Shown here piece after piece: positions 54,079 through 62,404 of a stretch of 64,000 nt of DNA. Every line of letters begins with the position of its first letter. Positions within the stretch are counted from its first letter, which is position 1. The DNA comes from Falsiruegeria litorea R37 (GTDB lineage Bacteria > Pseudomonadota > Alphaproteobacteria > Rhodobacterales > Rhodobacteraceae): contig NZ_FWFO01000001.1 in the NCBI RefSeq assembly GCF_900172225.1, positions 2,232,001 to 2,296,000 on the forward strand. Reading direction: 5' to 3'. Below the pieces are notes generated by a model, which saw only the letters and a list, made by a program, of their open reading frames with translations, had not been told where the DNA came from and searched no databases. The translations under genes and the position numbers were made by a program.

Positions 54079-55005
54079 ATGAACGCCAAACACTGCATTC
54101 TGATCGGGGCACCGGTCGACAGCGGCAAGCGTCGTGCGGGATGTCTGATGGGCCCCGATGCCTATCGCACCGCTGGTCTGGCCGAGGCGCTGACTGATCT
54201 GGGCCACACGGTCGAGGATCTGGGCAATCTTACGCCTGCATCGCACCCGACAGAGCCCGGCGACACCCATCTGCATCAGCCCAGCAAGACCGTCGGCTGG
54301 ACCCACCGCCTGATCCGCACCGCCGAAGAAACCATGCCGCGCGGCCTGCCGATCTTTCTGGGCGGCGATCATGCGCTGGCCCTTGGCAGTGTGGCAGGTG
54401 TAGCCAATCACGCGGCCAAAGAAGAGCGCCCCCTGTTCGTTCTCTGGCTGGACGCGCACAGCGACTTTCATACGCCTGACACTTCGGGATCAGGCAATCT
54501 TCATGGCACCCCCTTAGGCTATGTCACCGGGCGCGGTGGCTTTGCGGGCTTCCCGGTGATCACCAACCCAGTGCCACAGGAAAACATCTGCATCATTGGC
54601 TTGCGCTCGGTCGACAACGCGGAACGCGAAGCGCTGCAATCCAGCCGCATCCGGTTCCACGACATGCGCGAGATTGATGAAAGCGGGATCGCCAAGCCCC
54701 TCGCGGCCTTTTTGGAAACCGTGGCCGAACACAATGGCCTGCTGCATGTCTCTCTGGATGTGGATTTCCTGGACCCCTCGATCGCGCCTGCCGTTGGCAC
54801 CACGGTTCCGGGCGGCGCCACCATCCGCGAGGGGCACCTGGCGATGGAGATGATCTGTGACAGCGGGCTGATGACCTCTCTGGATCTGGTCGAGCTGAAC
54901 CCGTTCCTGGACGAGCGAGGCCGCACCGCGCAGGTCATGGTCGATCTGGCAGCCTCCTCGCTGGGACGCCGGGTCTTTGACCGCCCGACCCGGAGTTTCC
55001 TATGA
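54079..55005 (+). CDS. rocF: Arginase
   Basis: A 308-residue cytosolic ureohydrolase of normal arginase length. The Mn ligands are in FLGGDHALALGS, LWLDAHSDFHTPDTSGSGN (the GNLHG loop follows) and SLDVDFLDPSIAP, and the DLVELNP motif is near the C-terminus. It converts arginine to ornithine and urea. It is first in a three-gene operon and overlaps the next start by 4 bases, with ornithine cyclodeaminase downstream. That fits arginase rather than agmatinase, although the second ureohydrolase in this window (13876-15138) is exported. Confidence 0.92.
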   Translation: MNAKHCILIGAPVDSGKRRAGCLMGPDAYRTAGLAEALTDLGHTVEDLGNLTPASHPTEPGDTHLHQPSKTVGWTHRLIRTAEETMPRGLPIFLGGDHALALGSVAGVANHAAKEERPLFVLWLDAHSDFHTPDTSGSGNLHGTPLGYVTGRGGFAGFPVITNPVPQENICIIGLRSVDNAEREALQSSRIRFHDMREIDESGIAKPLAAFLETVAEHNGLLHVSLDVDFLDPSIAPAVGTTVPGGATIREGHLAMEMICDSGLMTSLDLVELNPFLDERGRTAQVMVDLAASSLGRRVFDRPTRSFL

Positions 55006-55928
55006 ACCTGCTGCAAGCCCCCCAATCGGTCGTCATGATCCGGCCGCATGCGTTCTGCTCGAACCCGGAAACCCAAGGGGACAACGCGTTTCAGACACCG
55101 ACGCCCAAGGATGTTTCACATAAGGCGCGCGACGAGTTTGACGCCGCCGTAAGCACCCTGCGCGGCCACGGCGTCGATGTGAACGTGTTCGAAGATTTCG
55201 GAACCCGGCACACGCCCGACAGCGTGTTCCCGAACAACTGGTTTTCCACCCATGCGGGCGGTCATGTGGCGCTCTATCCTATGTTTGCCAAAAACCGCCA
55301 ACGCGAGCGGCGCTCAGATGTGATCGACATGTTGAAACGCGATTTCCGCGTCTCGGACGTGATCGACTACAGCGGGTTGGAACACGATGGCCTGGCGCTT
55401 GAGGGGACCGGTGCCATGGTTCTGGACCACATCGGCCGTATCGCCTTTGTCGCCAAGTCCAACCGCGCCGATCCAGTGGTGCTGGAGCGGTTCTGTACCC
55501 ACTTCAACTATGAACCCATCGCGTTTGACGCACATGATGCCGCCGGACAGGCGATCTATCACACCAACGTCCTTATGGGCATCGGTACTGATTTTGCCCT
55601 AGTCGGCCTTGATCTGATCCCAGACGCGGACCGCAGACAGACCGTTGTCGATCGCTTGGAGGAAACCGGACGCGAGGTTATTGCCCTGACGCCTTGGCAG
55701 ATCGATAACTTTGCAGGCAACGCCATCGAATTGACCGGGAACAGCCGCATTCTGGCGCTGTCGTCACGCGCGCTGGATGCGCTGCGCCCCGAGCAGATCG
55801 ATGTCATCGAACGCTCGGCCAGGCCCGTACCCCTGACCATCCCAACACTCGAAAGCGCCGGCGGCTCGGTCCGTTGCATGATCGCCGGCATCCACTTGAC
55901 CCGCCGCCCCGAAAGGAACGCCGCATGA
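55002..55928 (+). CDS. ctlX: CtlX-like amidinotransferase-fold hydrolase
   Basis: A 308-residue protein of the pentein (amidinotransferase/arginine deiminase) fold. Segments are RPHAFCSNPETQGDNAFQ, TPDSVFPNNWFSTH, LEGTGAMVLD, IYHTNVLMGIG (catalytic His) and GSVRCMIAGIHL (catalytic Cys near the C-terminus). These match the citrulline-utilisation hydrolase group CtlX; a dimethylarginine or arginine hydrolase is an alternative. It lies between arginase and ornithine cyclodeaminase and overlaps both by 4 bases. It probably feeds another guanidino or ureido compound into ornithine. Confidence 0.8.
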   Translation: MNLLQAPQSVVMIRPHAFCSNPETQGDNAFQTPTPKDVSHKARDEFDAAVSTLRGHGVDVNVFEDFGTRHTPDSVFPNNWFSTHAGGHVALYPMFAKNRQRERRSDVIDMLKRDFRVSDVIDYSGLEHDGLALEGTGAMVLDHIGRIAFVAKSNRADPVVLERFCTHFNYEPIAFDAHDAAGQAIYHTNVLMGIGTDFALVGLDLIPDADRRQTVVDRLEETGREVIALTPWQIDNFAGNAIELTGNSRILALSSRALDALRPEQIDVIERSARPVPLTIPTLESAGGSVRCMIAGIHLTRRPERNAA

Positions 55929-56974
55929 CCCCCTCTGACAAAGCCCTGGTGCCTTTCGTCTCGGTCGATCACATGATGCAACTGATTCATCAAATCGGCC
56001 TCGAGCCGATGCTGCGTGGCATTGCCGAGTATATCGAGGCAGATTTCCACCGGTGGGAGCTATTCGACAAGACCCCGCGCGTCGCCAGCCATTCGGCCGA
56101 GGGCGTGATCGAGTTGATGCCAACCTCGGACGGCGAGGTCTATGGGTTCAAATACGTCAACGGCCATCCCAAGAATACCAAAGAGGGCCTGCAGACCGTG
56201 ACCGCCTTTGGGCTTTTGGCCGACGTGGCAACGGGTTACCCGGTGCTGTTAAGCGAAATGACCATGTTGACTGCCCTACGTACCGCCGCAACCTCGGCCA
56301 TGGTTGCGAAACACCTTGCCCCCAAAGGCGCCGATACGATGGCCATGATCGGCAATGGAGCTCAATCGGAGTTTCAAACCCTGGCGATGAAGGCGATCTG
56401 TGGGCTCAAAACCGTGCGCCTTTATGACATCGACCCCGCGGCCACCCGCAAATGCGCTGCCAATCTGGCTTCCCATGGGATCACGGTGGTGTCCTGTGCC
56501 AACCCCGAAGAGGCGATCCAGGGTGCGCAGATTCTGACCACTTGCACCGCTGACAAGCAATATGCCACCATCCTCACTGACAACATGGTCGGTGCAGGCG
56601 TCCACATCAACGCCATCGGCGGCGACTGTCCCGGCAAAACAGAACTGGCGGCAGGCATCCTGCAACGGTCGGACATTTTTGTTGAATACCCTCCTCAGAC
56701 CCGGATCGAAGGCGAGATCCAGCAGCTTGCAGATGACCACCCGGTAATTGAATTCTGGCAGGTCGTCACTGGCCAGCATAAAGGTCGGGTTTCGGACCGT
56801 CAGATTACTCTTTTCGACAGTGTCGGCTTCGCGATCGAGGATTTCAGCGCCCTGCGGTATGTTCGCGACCAGCTGGAAGCCACAGGCCTTTATCACGCGC
56901 TCGACCTGCTGGCGGACCCAGATGATCCTCGTGACCTTTTCGGAATGCTGCAACGCGCCGCGCCTGAAGACTAG
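55925..56974 (+). CDS. Ornithine cyclodeaminase
   Basis: A 349-residue enzyme of the OCD/mu-crystallin family. It has GFKYVNGHPKNTKEGLQTV, then PVLLSEMTMLTALRTAATSA, the Rossmann motif MIGNGAQSEFQ, and GVHINAIGGDCPGKTEL with the catalytic Asp. It cyclises ornithine to proline with loss of ammonia, using NAD. GAAAGGAA precedes ATG 55925. With arginase it completes an arginine to proline route, supplying carbon, nitrogen and urea. Confidence 0.92.
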   Translation: MTPSDKALVPFVSVDHMMQLIHQIGLEPMLRGIAEYIEADFHRWELFDKTPRVASHSAEGVIELMPTSDGEVYGFKYVNGHPKNTKEGLQTVTAFGLLADVATGYPVLLSEMTMLTALRTAATSAMVAKHLAPKGADTMAMIGNGAQSEFQTLAMKAICGLKTVRLYDIDPAATRKCAANLASHGITVVSCANPEEAIQGAQILTTCTADKQYATILTDNMVGAGVHINAIGGDCPGKTELAAGILQRSDIFVEYPPQTRIEGEIQQLADDHPVIEFWQVVTGQHKGRVSDRQITLFDSVGFAIEDFSALRYVRDQLEATGLYHALDLLADPDDPRDLFGMLQRAAPED

Positions 56975-57007
56975 GACTTAATGAGGCTCTGCTTCATACT
57001 CTGGAAT

Positions 57008-57053
57008 AGCAGAAACAAGGGAAAAAAGCGGTCTTTCGCTTCTTTCCCCTGCT
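57008..57053. terminator. Hairpin between convergent ornithine cyclodeaminase and HNH genes
   Basis: AGCAG (57008-57012) pairs with CTGCT (57049-57053), and inside it AGGGAAAAAAGCG pairs with CGCTTCTTTCCCCT with a few mismatches around a 6-nt loop. The gap is between two convergent stops, so it could terminate transcripts from both sides. Confidence 0.55.
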
Positions 57054-57102
57054 GAAAACATCCTGTGGGAGGCATAGCCTGCGGCGGCGGGGTAACCCCC
57101 CA

Positions 57103-57687
57103 TCACGCGTCGAGTTCCGCGTCCCAATACAGAAAGTCCATCCAGCTTTCGTGCAGATGGTTGGGTGGAAACTTGCGACCCACGTTGCGCAGCTCTTCGG
57201 CCTGCGGCTGACGCGGCGGTTTGCGCAGGGACATGCCCGCACGGCGCAGTGATTTGGACCCTTTGCGCAGGTTGCACGGGCTGCAGGCTGCAACCACGTT
57301 TTCCCAACTGGTCACACCGCCTGATGCCCGCGGCACCACGTGATCAAAGGTCAGATCCCCGCGCGCGCCACAGTATTGGCAACTGAATTCATCCCTCAAA
57401 AACAAATTAAAGCGCGTGAAGGCCACGCGCTTTCTGGGTTTGACATAGTCTTTGAGAACAACAACCGATGGTATCCTGATTTCGGTCGACGGACTTCGCA
57501 CAACCTCATCATATTCGGCCACAATGTCCACCCGGTCCAACCAAGCCGCCTTGATCGCATCCTGCCAGGGCCACAGCGAAAGCGGATAATAGGATAAGGG
57601 CCGATAGTCCGCATTCAGAACCAGCGCCGGATGCTGTTTCAACGCGCCCGGTTCGCGTACAAATTCCGTCCTGAAGTCACCGTCCAT
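57103..57687 (-). CDS. HNH endonuclease-family protein
   Basis: A 194-residue protein starting MDGDFRTEFVREPGALKQHP at 57687. The HNH domain lies near residues 105-150: the zinc cysteines in FSCQYCGARGD and ACSPCNLRKG flank TFDHVVPRASGG, where DH supplies the metal and base residues. This single-domain form is very widespread and conserved in alphaproteobacterial chromosomes and is not linked to a mobile element here. Its DNA target and role are unknown. The longer upstream frame is unlikely coding. Confidence 0.87.
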   Translation of the reverse strand: MDGDFRTEFVREPGALKQHPALVLNADYRPLSYYPLSLWPWQDAIKAAWLDRVDIVAEYDEVVRSPSTEIRIPSVVVLKDYVKPRKRVAFTRFNLFLRDEFSCQYCGARGDLTFDHVVPRASGGVTSWENVVAACSPCNLRKGSKSLRRAGMSLRKPPRQPQAEELRNVGRKFPPNHLHESWMDFLYWDAELDA

Positions 57688-57901
57688 CAAAGACTCTCTC
57701 CTCGCCTTGCACTGCCCGCCTCTCGGGCACCAAGGCGGGGATCCCCGCCCCAGCTTACCCACAACTATATATCGTGGCAAAGCTCTGACAAGCCCCGAAT
57801 TTCCACAATATATCGCGGATGCTTACGGTGATTCCGTGACGGGCATATGACATTTATCCACAGCTTGCAGAGCCCACCGTCCGCGCGGTATGCAGGGCGC
57901 C

Positions 57902-58519
57902 ATGACCCGCCTGATCCGCTTCAACAAACCCTTTGACGTGCTGCCCCAGTTTACCGACCGGGCCAATGCCGACAGTCCACGCGCGACCCTGTCTGACTAT
58001 GTCGACGTGCCTCGCGTTTACCCTGCCGGGCGTCTGGACCGCGACAGCGAGGGGCTGATGCTGTTGACAGACAACGGCAAGTTGCAGGCGCAGATTTCGG
58101 ACCCCAAGCACAAGATGCCCAAAACCTACTGGGTTCAAGTCGAAGGTAGCCCGGACCAGCACGCCCTCAAGACCCTGCGTGACGGTGTCGAGCTCAAGGA
58201 TGGGTTGACCCGCCCTGCCAAGGCACGGATGATGACCGAACCCGCAGAGTTGTGGGCCCGAACACCGCCTATTCGGACACGCCAATCCATCCCCGACACC
58301 TGGATCGAACTGACCATCCGCGAAGGCCGCAACCGGCAAGTCCGGCGCATGACCGCGGCTGTGGGGCACCCGACGCTGCGGTTGATCCGCTACGGGATTG
58401 GGGCCTGGACCCTGGAAGGTTTGAAAAGCGGCGCCTGGGACGAGTTGCAGGTCCCCAACATCGAGACACCGTCGCGTCCAAGCGGCAAGGACCGTCGCAA
58501 GACGCCCAGACGTCGCTGA
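57902..58519 (+). CDS. 23S rRNA pseudouridine synthase, RluE-like
   Basis: A 205-residue RsuA/RluB/E/F-family enzyme. The catalytic aspartate lies in [20 protein letters not shown] near residue 50, followed by [29 protein letters not shown] and LRLIRYGIG. There is no S4 domain at the N-terminus, which together with the short length fits RluE (modifies U2457 in E. coli numbering). The frame opens four codons earlier at ATG 57890; ATG 57902 gives the usual [11 protein letters not shown] start. The Arg/Lys-rich tail is common. Confidence 0.88.
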   Translation: MTRLIRFNKPFDVLPQFTDRANADSPRATLSDYVDVPRVYPAGRLDRDSEGLMLLTDNGKLQAQISDPKHKMPKTYWVQVEGSPDQHALKTLRDGVELKDGLTRPAKARMMTEPAELWARTPPIRTRQSIPDTWIELTIREGRNRQVRRMTAAVGHPTLRLIRYGIGAWTLEGLKSGAWDELQVPNIETPSRPSGKDRRKTPRRR

Positions 58520-58544
58520 CATCCACCTCACGCTTACGTAATGC

Positions 58545-58631
58545 GGTGCCGCGCCGAGCCTAAGGCGAGGCGCGCGGCCCAACCGAGCAAGGGCCCGTCA
58601 GGGCATGATGTGAGGGCGGGAGTACTTCGAG
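58545..58631 (+). repeat. 87-bp structured intergenic repeat, copy A
   Basis: This 87-bp segment matches the reverse complement of 61771-61857 without gaps, at 78 of 87 positions. It lies in the convergent gap between rluE-like and GNAT genes. Predicted folds include GCGCC-GGCGC arms around 58551-58573, CGG/CCG and GCCC-GTCA-GGGC. The block GAGCCTAA differs from copy B at five of eight bases, yet both copies can still form the first hairpin, as expected for a structure under selection. Confidence 0.8.
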
Positions 58632-58641
58632 CCTGTGGCGC

Positions 58642-59139
58642 TTACTGGCGGTTCAGAACAAATCGCTTTGAAATGCGGTCCACCAGAGTTCCATCCCTCA
58701 GCGGCCGACTGTGGGACACGGAATGATCCTGAAAGCCCATTTTGGTGTAGTAGCTCAGCCCCGGCACATTGTCGGCGCGGATGGTCGCGTTGATCTGAGC
58801 GAACCCAAGCTTGCGCGCCACCCACGAGGTTTCAGCGAACAAGGCCCGCCCGACGCCGCGAACGATCCGCTCTTGCCGGGCAAAGCTGGCAATGTCGGCG
58901 CAATCAGGGGGCAGATCCTCGGATACGCCCAGCCATTGAAACCCGGCAACGTCGCCGCCTGCGTCCACCGCCACATGGCAACAGACATGGTCGGAACCTG
59001 TCAAATAGTACGCGCGAAACAGGGCCTCTGACAAAGGCACCTCCTTCGCTGTTGTCCCGCCCGCCTCAATGATGTCGTTCAGGATGCGACAGCTTGCGGT
59101 CACATCCTCGGGCATCATCGGGCGGACGGTCAATGTCAT
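58642..59139 (-). CDS. GNAT-family N-acetyltransferase
   Basis: A 165-residue protein starting MTLTVRPMMPEDVTASCRIL, typical of phosphinothricin-acetyltransferase-like GNATs. The acetyl-CoA motif is reduced (QERIVRGVGRALF in place of RGKGIGRALL), followed by AQINATIRADNVPGLSYYTK and the MGF turn. The substrate amine is unknown. It is the last gene of a minus-strand operon, only 2 bp after the carboxylesterase gene. It ends 10 bp from repeat copy A. Confidence 0.87.
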   Translation of the reverse strand: MTLTVRPMMPEDVTASCRILNDIIEAGGTTAKEVPLSEALFRAYYLTGSDHVCCHVAVDAGGDVAGFQWLGVSEDLPPDCADIASFARQERIVRGVGRALFAETSWVARKLGFAQINATIRADNVPGLSYYTKMGFQDHSVSHSRPLRDGTLVDRISKRFVLNRQ

Positions 59140-59141
59140 GG

Positions 59142-59807
59142 TCAGAGGCTCAGCTTGTCGCGCATGAAGGCCAGCGCGACGCTCAGCCCGTCCGGCGCGA
59201 TGCCATGGCCTGTGCCCTTCATGATATGGGCGTAAACCTCTTTGAATTCTGCAGCCTGCAGCGCCTCTGCCGCCTGCGGCAGCGATTGAGGCGGCACCAC
59301 GTCATCGGCATCACCATGCACAAGCAGGATCGGCATCCGGCTGATGACCTCATCCTCCAGCGTCTCAGGGCTCAGCAACCGACCCGAGAAGGCCACGATG
59401 CCCGCAACCGGATCCTCCCGGCGCGGCGCCACATGCAGGCTCATCATCGTGCCCTGGCTGAAGCCGAACAAAACAACCTGCTCGGGCAGAACATCTTCGT
59501 CCACCATCAGCGCATCCAGGAAGGCGTCGAAATCATCAACCGCCGCCGCCATGCCGCGCATCGCCTCCTCTTCGGACGAGCCGTCGATCCAAGGGATCGG
59601 GAACCACTGAAACCCGTTCGGCATGCCGGGAATCTGCTCGGGCGCATCGGGTGCTACAAACAGTGTGTCCGGCAGATGTTCGGCCAGAGGGTCGGCAAGC
59701 CCCAGCAGGTCGGCACCATTGGCCCCATAGCCGTGCACGAACACCACAACCGAGCGTGTGCTGCCCGAAACCGGCTCCTTGCGGAGCGCATTCAAAACTC
59801 TGGTCAT
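59142..59807 (-). CDS. Phospholipase/carboxylesterase-family alpha/beta hydrolase
   Basis: A 221-residue protein with VVVFVHGYGANGADLLGLAD, then FGFSQGTMMSLHVA (nucleophile Ser in GFSQG), VHGDADDVVPPQSL (acid) and KGTGHGIAPDG (His). This is the YpfH/AbH-type esterase family, acting on small acyl esters. Its ATG overlaps the stop of the glycosylase gene upstream by 4 bases (ATGA), and the GNAT gene follows by 2 bp. The start further upstream was rejected as it falls within the glycosylase. Confidence 0.88.
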   Translation of the reverse strand: MTRVLNALRKEPVSGSTRSVVVFVHGYGANGADLLGLADPLAEHLPDTLFVAPDAPEQIPGMPNGFQWFPIPWIDGSSEEEAMRGMAAAVDDFDAFLDALMVDEDVLPEQVVLFGFSQGTMMSLHVAPRREDPVAGIVAFSGRLLSPETLEDEVISRMPILLVHGDADDVVPPQSLPQAAEALQAAEFKEVYAHIMKGTGHGIAPDGLSVALAFMRDKLSL

Positions 59808-60439
59808 CTGATACCTTCCCTGTCTTTGGCAACGCGGTAATAGGCCCACAAAACCCGCGCCGCAACCGAACGCCAGGGCGACCACGCGTTCGCAATCTCG
59901 CGCATTTCCTTTTCCGTCGGTCGCTTGGGCAGGTCATACAGAACGCGTGCGGCCTCTTGCAGGGCCAGATCGCCATGGGCAAAGACGTCCGCCCGCCCCA
60001 ACGAGAACATCGCATAGATCTCGGCTGTCCAGACACCGATGCCCGAAACCTCGGTCAGGGTTGCGATAACCTCTGCATCAGGAGCGTCCCGCAAGGCCTT
60101 GAAATCAATACGCGCGTCGGCCAGAGCGCGGGCATAGCGCATCTTCTGGCGGCTAAGGCCCACGGCGCGCAAATCATCATCCGTCGCCCACATGATCTTG
60201 CGCGGTCCGGTCAGGCGGGCGTCCTTCATACGCTTCCAGATGGCATTGGCTGACGCGACGCTGACCTGTTGGCTGACGATGGCGCTGAGCAGCTGTTCAA
60301 ACCCGTCCGGCCTGCGACGCAAAGGTAAGGGGCCGGTCTGATCCATCGCATAGGCCATGCGGGGGCAAGCACCGCGCAGCCAATCCGCGCCCTCGATGAC
60401 GCACTCTGGTGTCTCAATGATGCGTCCGATGTCGGTCAT
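59804..60439 (-). CDS. DNA-3-methyladenine glycosylase II (AlkA-like)
   Basis: A 211-residue helix-hairpin-helix glycosylase. It has FEQLLSAIVSQQVSVASANA, then LSRQKMRYARALAD, the HhH motif LTEVSGIGVWTAEIYAMF and the catalytic aspartate in RADVFAHGDLALQEAA. It removes alkylated bases by base-flipping in base excision repair. It is first in an operon with an esterase and an acetyltransferase. The upstream part of the frame (60440-60517) lacks a family match, so ATG 60439 was used. Confidence 0.92.
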   Translation of the reverse strand: MTDIGRIIETPECVIEGADWLRGACPRMAYAMDQTGPLPLRRRPDGFEQLLSAIVSQQVSVASANAIWKRMKDARLTGPRKIMWATDDDLRAVGLSRQKMRYARALADARIDFKALRDAPDAEVIATLTEVSGIGVWTAEIYAMFSLGRADVFAHGDLALQEAARVLYDLPKRPTEKEMREIANAWSPWRSVAARVLWAYYRVAKDREGIR

Positions 60440-60532
60440 GCGCGCCCTTGTATTCTTGCCCTGCACCCTACCTGCATCACATCTCGTTTCAACCCGCTTG
60501 TGCGCGAACAATTTCAAGGATACGCATGCGTC

Positions 60533-61762
60533 ATGACCATGACCGCTGCCCCCCTTCCATCTCCTGCAGATGACAGCCGCGCCAAGCGCAATGTTGCCGT
60601 ACTAGTTGCTGCCCAGGCTTTGCTGGGCGCGCAGATGCCGATGATTTTCACCATTGGTGGTCTGGCGGGCCAATCCTTGGCCAGCAATGTCTGTCTTGCG
60701 ACCCTGCCCATTTCGCTGATCGTTCTGGGCTCGATGCTGACCGCAACGCCAATTTCGGCAATCATGCAGAAATGGGGACGTCGTGCGGGCTTTTTGATCG
60801 GCAGCGCCGGAGGGGCTGCAGGCGGTCTTGTGGGCGCTTACGGCCTTTACTTGGGCTCGTTCCCGATCTTCCTGCTCGGCAGTTTCCTGACCGGCATCTA
60901 CATGAGCGCGCAAGGGTTCTACCGCTTTGCCGCAGCCGACACCGCGTCCGAGGCGTTCCGGCCCAAGGCGATCTCCTACGTCATGGCCGGCGGTCTCGTG
61001 TCCGCCGTCATCGGGCCCCAATTGGTCAAGGCCACCAGTCAGGCCTTTGTGGTGCCGTTCATGGGCACCTATCTGGCGGTGATTGCGGTCAACGTGATTG
61101 GCTCGCTGCTGTTCTTCTTCATCGACATCCCAAAACCCGCAGCCCCCGCCGAGGACGCCCCCAAAGGCCGCACCCGGTGGGAATTGATCACCACGCCGCG
61201 CATCGCCGTGGCGGTGATCTGCGCCATGGTATCTTATGCTCTGATGAATCTGGTCATGACCTCGACCCCGCTGGCGGTTGTGGGCTGCGGTTATACCGAA
61301 GGCGATGCGGCAGACGTGGTGACCAGCCACGTTCTGGCGATGTTTGCCCCAAGCTTTTTCACCGGTCACCTGATCGCGCGTTTTGGGGTGGAAAAGATCG
61401 TGGCCACCGGATTGGTTATTCTGGCAGGTGCGGGCGCTGTGGCGCTGCAGGGCGTGGACATCGGCAACTTTTTCATTGCTCTGATCCTGCTGGGGCTTGG
61501 CTGGAACTTTGGCTTCATCGGGGCCACTACCATGCTGGCCGGTGCGCACGAACCGCATGAACGCGGACGAATGCAGGGCCTCAACGACCTGTTGGTCTTT
61601 GGTGGTGTGACCGTGGCCTCTCTGGCTTCGGGCGGGTTGATGAATTGCTCGGGTGGCTCGCCGATCGAAGGCTGGACCGCCGTCAACCTGGCGATGGGGC
61701 CCTTCCTTGTGCTGGCCGGTGGCGCGCTGATCTGGCTGGTTCTACGCCCGAAAGAGGCCTAA
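60533..61762 (+). CDS. MFS transporter
   Basis: A 409-residue carrier with about 12 hydrophobic segments in two groups of six. The loop 2-3 motif reads MQKWGRRAGFLIGSAGG, and later come YAMNLVMTSTPL-like and GLGWNFGFIGATTMLAGAHEP segments. ATG 60533 is 12 bp after AAGGA; ATG 60539 is possible. The substrate is unknown. It is convergent with a MarR gene, and the gap holds repeat copy B. An efflux or small-metabolite role would be usual beside MarR, but that is speculation. Confidence 0.88.
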   Translation: MTMTAAPLPSPADDSRAKRNVAVLVAAQALLGAQMPMIFTIGGLAGQSLASNVCLATLPISLIVLGSMLTATPISAIMQKWGRRAGFLIGSAGGAAGGLVGAYGLYLGSFPIFLLGSFLTGIYMSAQGFYRFAAADTASEAFRPKAISYVMAGGLVSAVIGPQLVKATSQAFVVPFMGTYLAVIAVNVIGSLLFFFIDIPKPAAPAEDAPKGRTRWELITTPRIAVAVICAMVSYALMNLVMTSTPLAVVGCGYTEGDAADVVTSHVLAMFAPSFFTGHLIARFGVEKIVATGLVILAGAGAVALQGVDIGNFFIALILLGLGWNFGFIGATTMLAGAHEPHERGRMQGLNDLLVFGGVTVASLASGGLMNCSGGSPIEGWTAVNLAMGPFLVLAGGALIWLVLRPKEA

Positions 61763-61770
61763 CGCCAGAT

Positions 61771-61857
61771 CTCGAAGCACTCCCGCCCTCGCATCATGCC
61801 CTGACGGGCTCTTGCTCGGTTGGGCCGAGCGCCTCGCCTGCCGCGAGGCGCGGCACC
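61771..61857 (-). repeat. 87-bp structured intergenic repeat, copy B
   Basis: This copy is inverted relative to copy A (58545-58631) and also lies in a convergent gap, 8 bp after the MFS stop and before the MarR stop. Read on the minus strand it has the perfect hairpin GCGCCTCGC/GCGAGGCGC, then CTCGG-CCCAA-CCGAG, then GCCC-GTCA-GGGC. The core between the hairpins is almost unchanged. It is probably a dispersed REP-like element or a shared terminator structure. Confidence 0.8.
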
Positions 61858-61900
61858 GTGATATGAAACCCGATGAGTGGTACCGGACAGCGTGTCGACG

Positions 61901-62323
61901 TCAACGCTTGCGGGATGCAGCCTCGACATCTTCGAGACCTCCTGCTTCGATCGCGGATTGCATGCCTGCATCAATATGTGGACGGTAAATGACCCACATC
62001 CGCGCGCGCATATCGCGCCCTTTGGCCGTGATCCGCAGCACCTTACCCCGCTTGTCATCTGCTGCCGGTTCGCGCGTCAACAGCCCCTCTTCAGCCATGC
62101 GCATGACCTGGCGCGAGAAACTGGATTGATCAAACAGCAAACGCTCCTCCAGTCGAACAGGGCGCAATCCGTCGGGGTGTTGCTCCAACTCCCAAAGGAC
62201 ATCATACCAATTCAGTTTGGGTAGACCCGCCATAACCAGGGCCCGTTCTGCATCCCGGTAGATGCGAGTCCGCACACGGTTTAGCGCGATCCAGGCCCGC
62301 TCTCGCGTTTCAAAGTCAGTCAC
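61901..62323 (-). CDS. MarR-family transcriptional regulator
   Basis: A 140-residue winged-helix protein. It has NWYDVLWELEQHPDGLRPVR, recognition helix LLFDQSSFSRQVMRMAEEGL, and wing EPAADDKRGKVLRITAKG, the normal MarR order. It lies convergent to the MFS gene; a MarR protein often represses a nearby transporter, but there is no shared promoter here. No effector can be inferred. The start MTDFETRERAWIAL is preceded by only a weak ribosome site. Confidence 0.9.
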   Translation of the reverse strand: MTDFETRERAWIALNRVRTRIYRDAERALVMAGLPKLNWYDVLWELEQHPDGLRPVRLEERLLFDQSSFSRQVMRMAEEGLLTREPAADDKRGKVLRITAKGRDMRARMWVIYRPHIDAGMQSAIEAGGLEDVEAASRKR

Positions 62324-62404
62324 TTGCCCCCCACTGAAGTGTTCCGCGTCATTTCAATGCAAATACATCCACATTCGACGTGTCCGAACAAGTCACAAAA
62401 CAAG

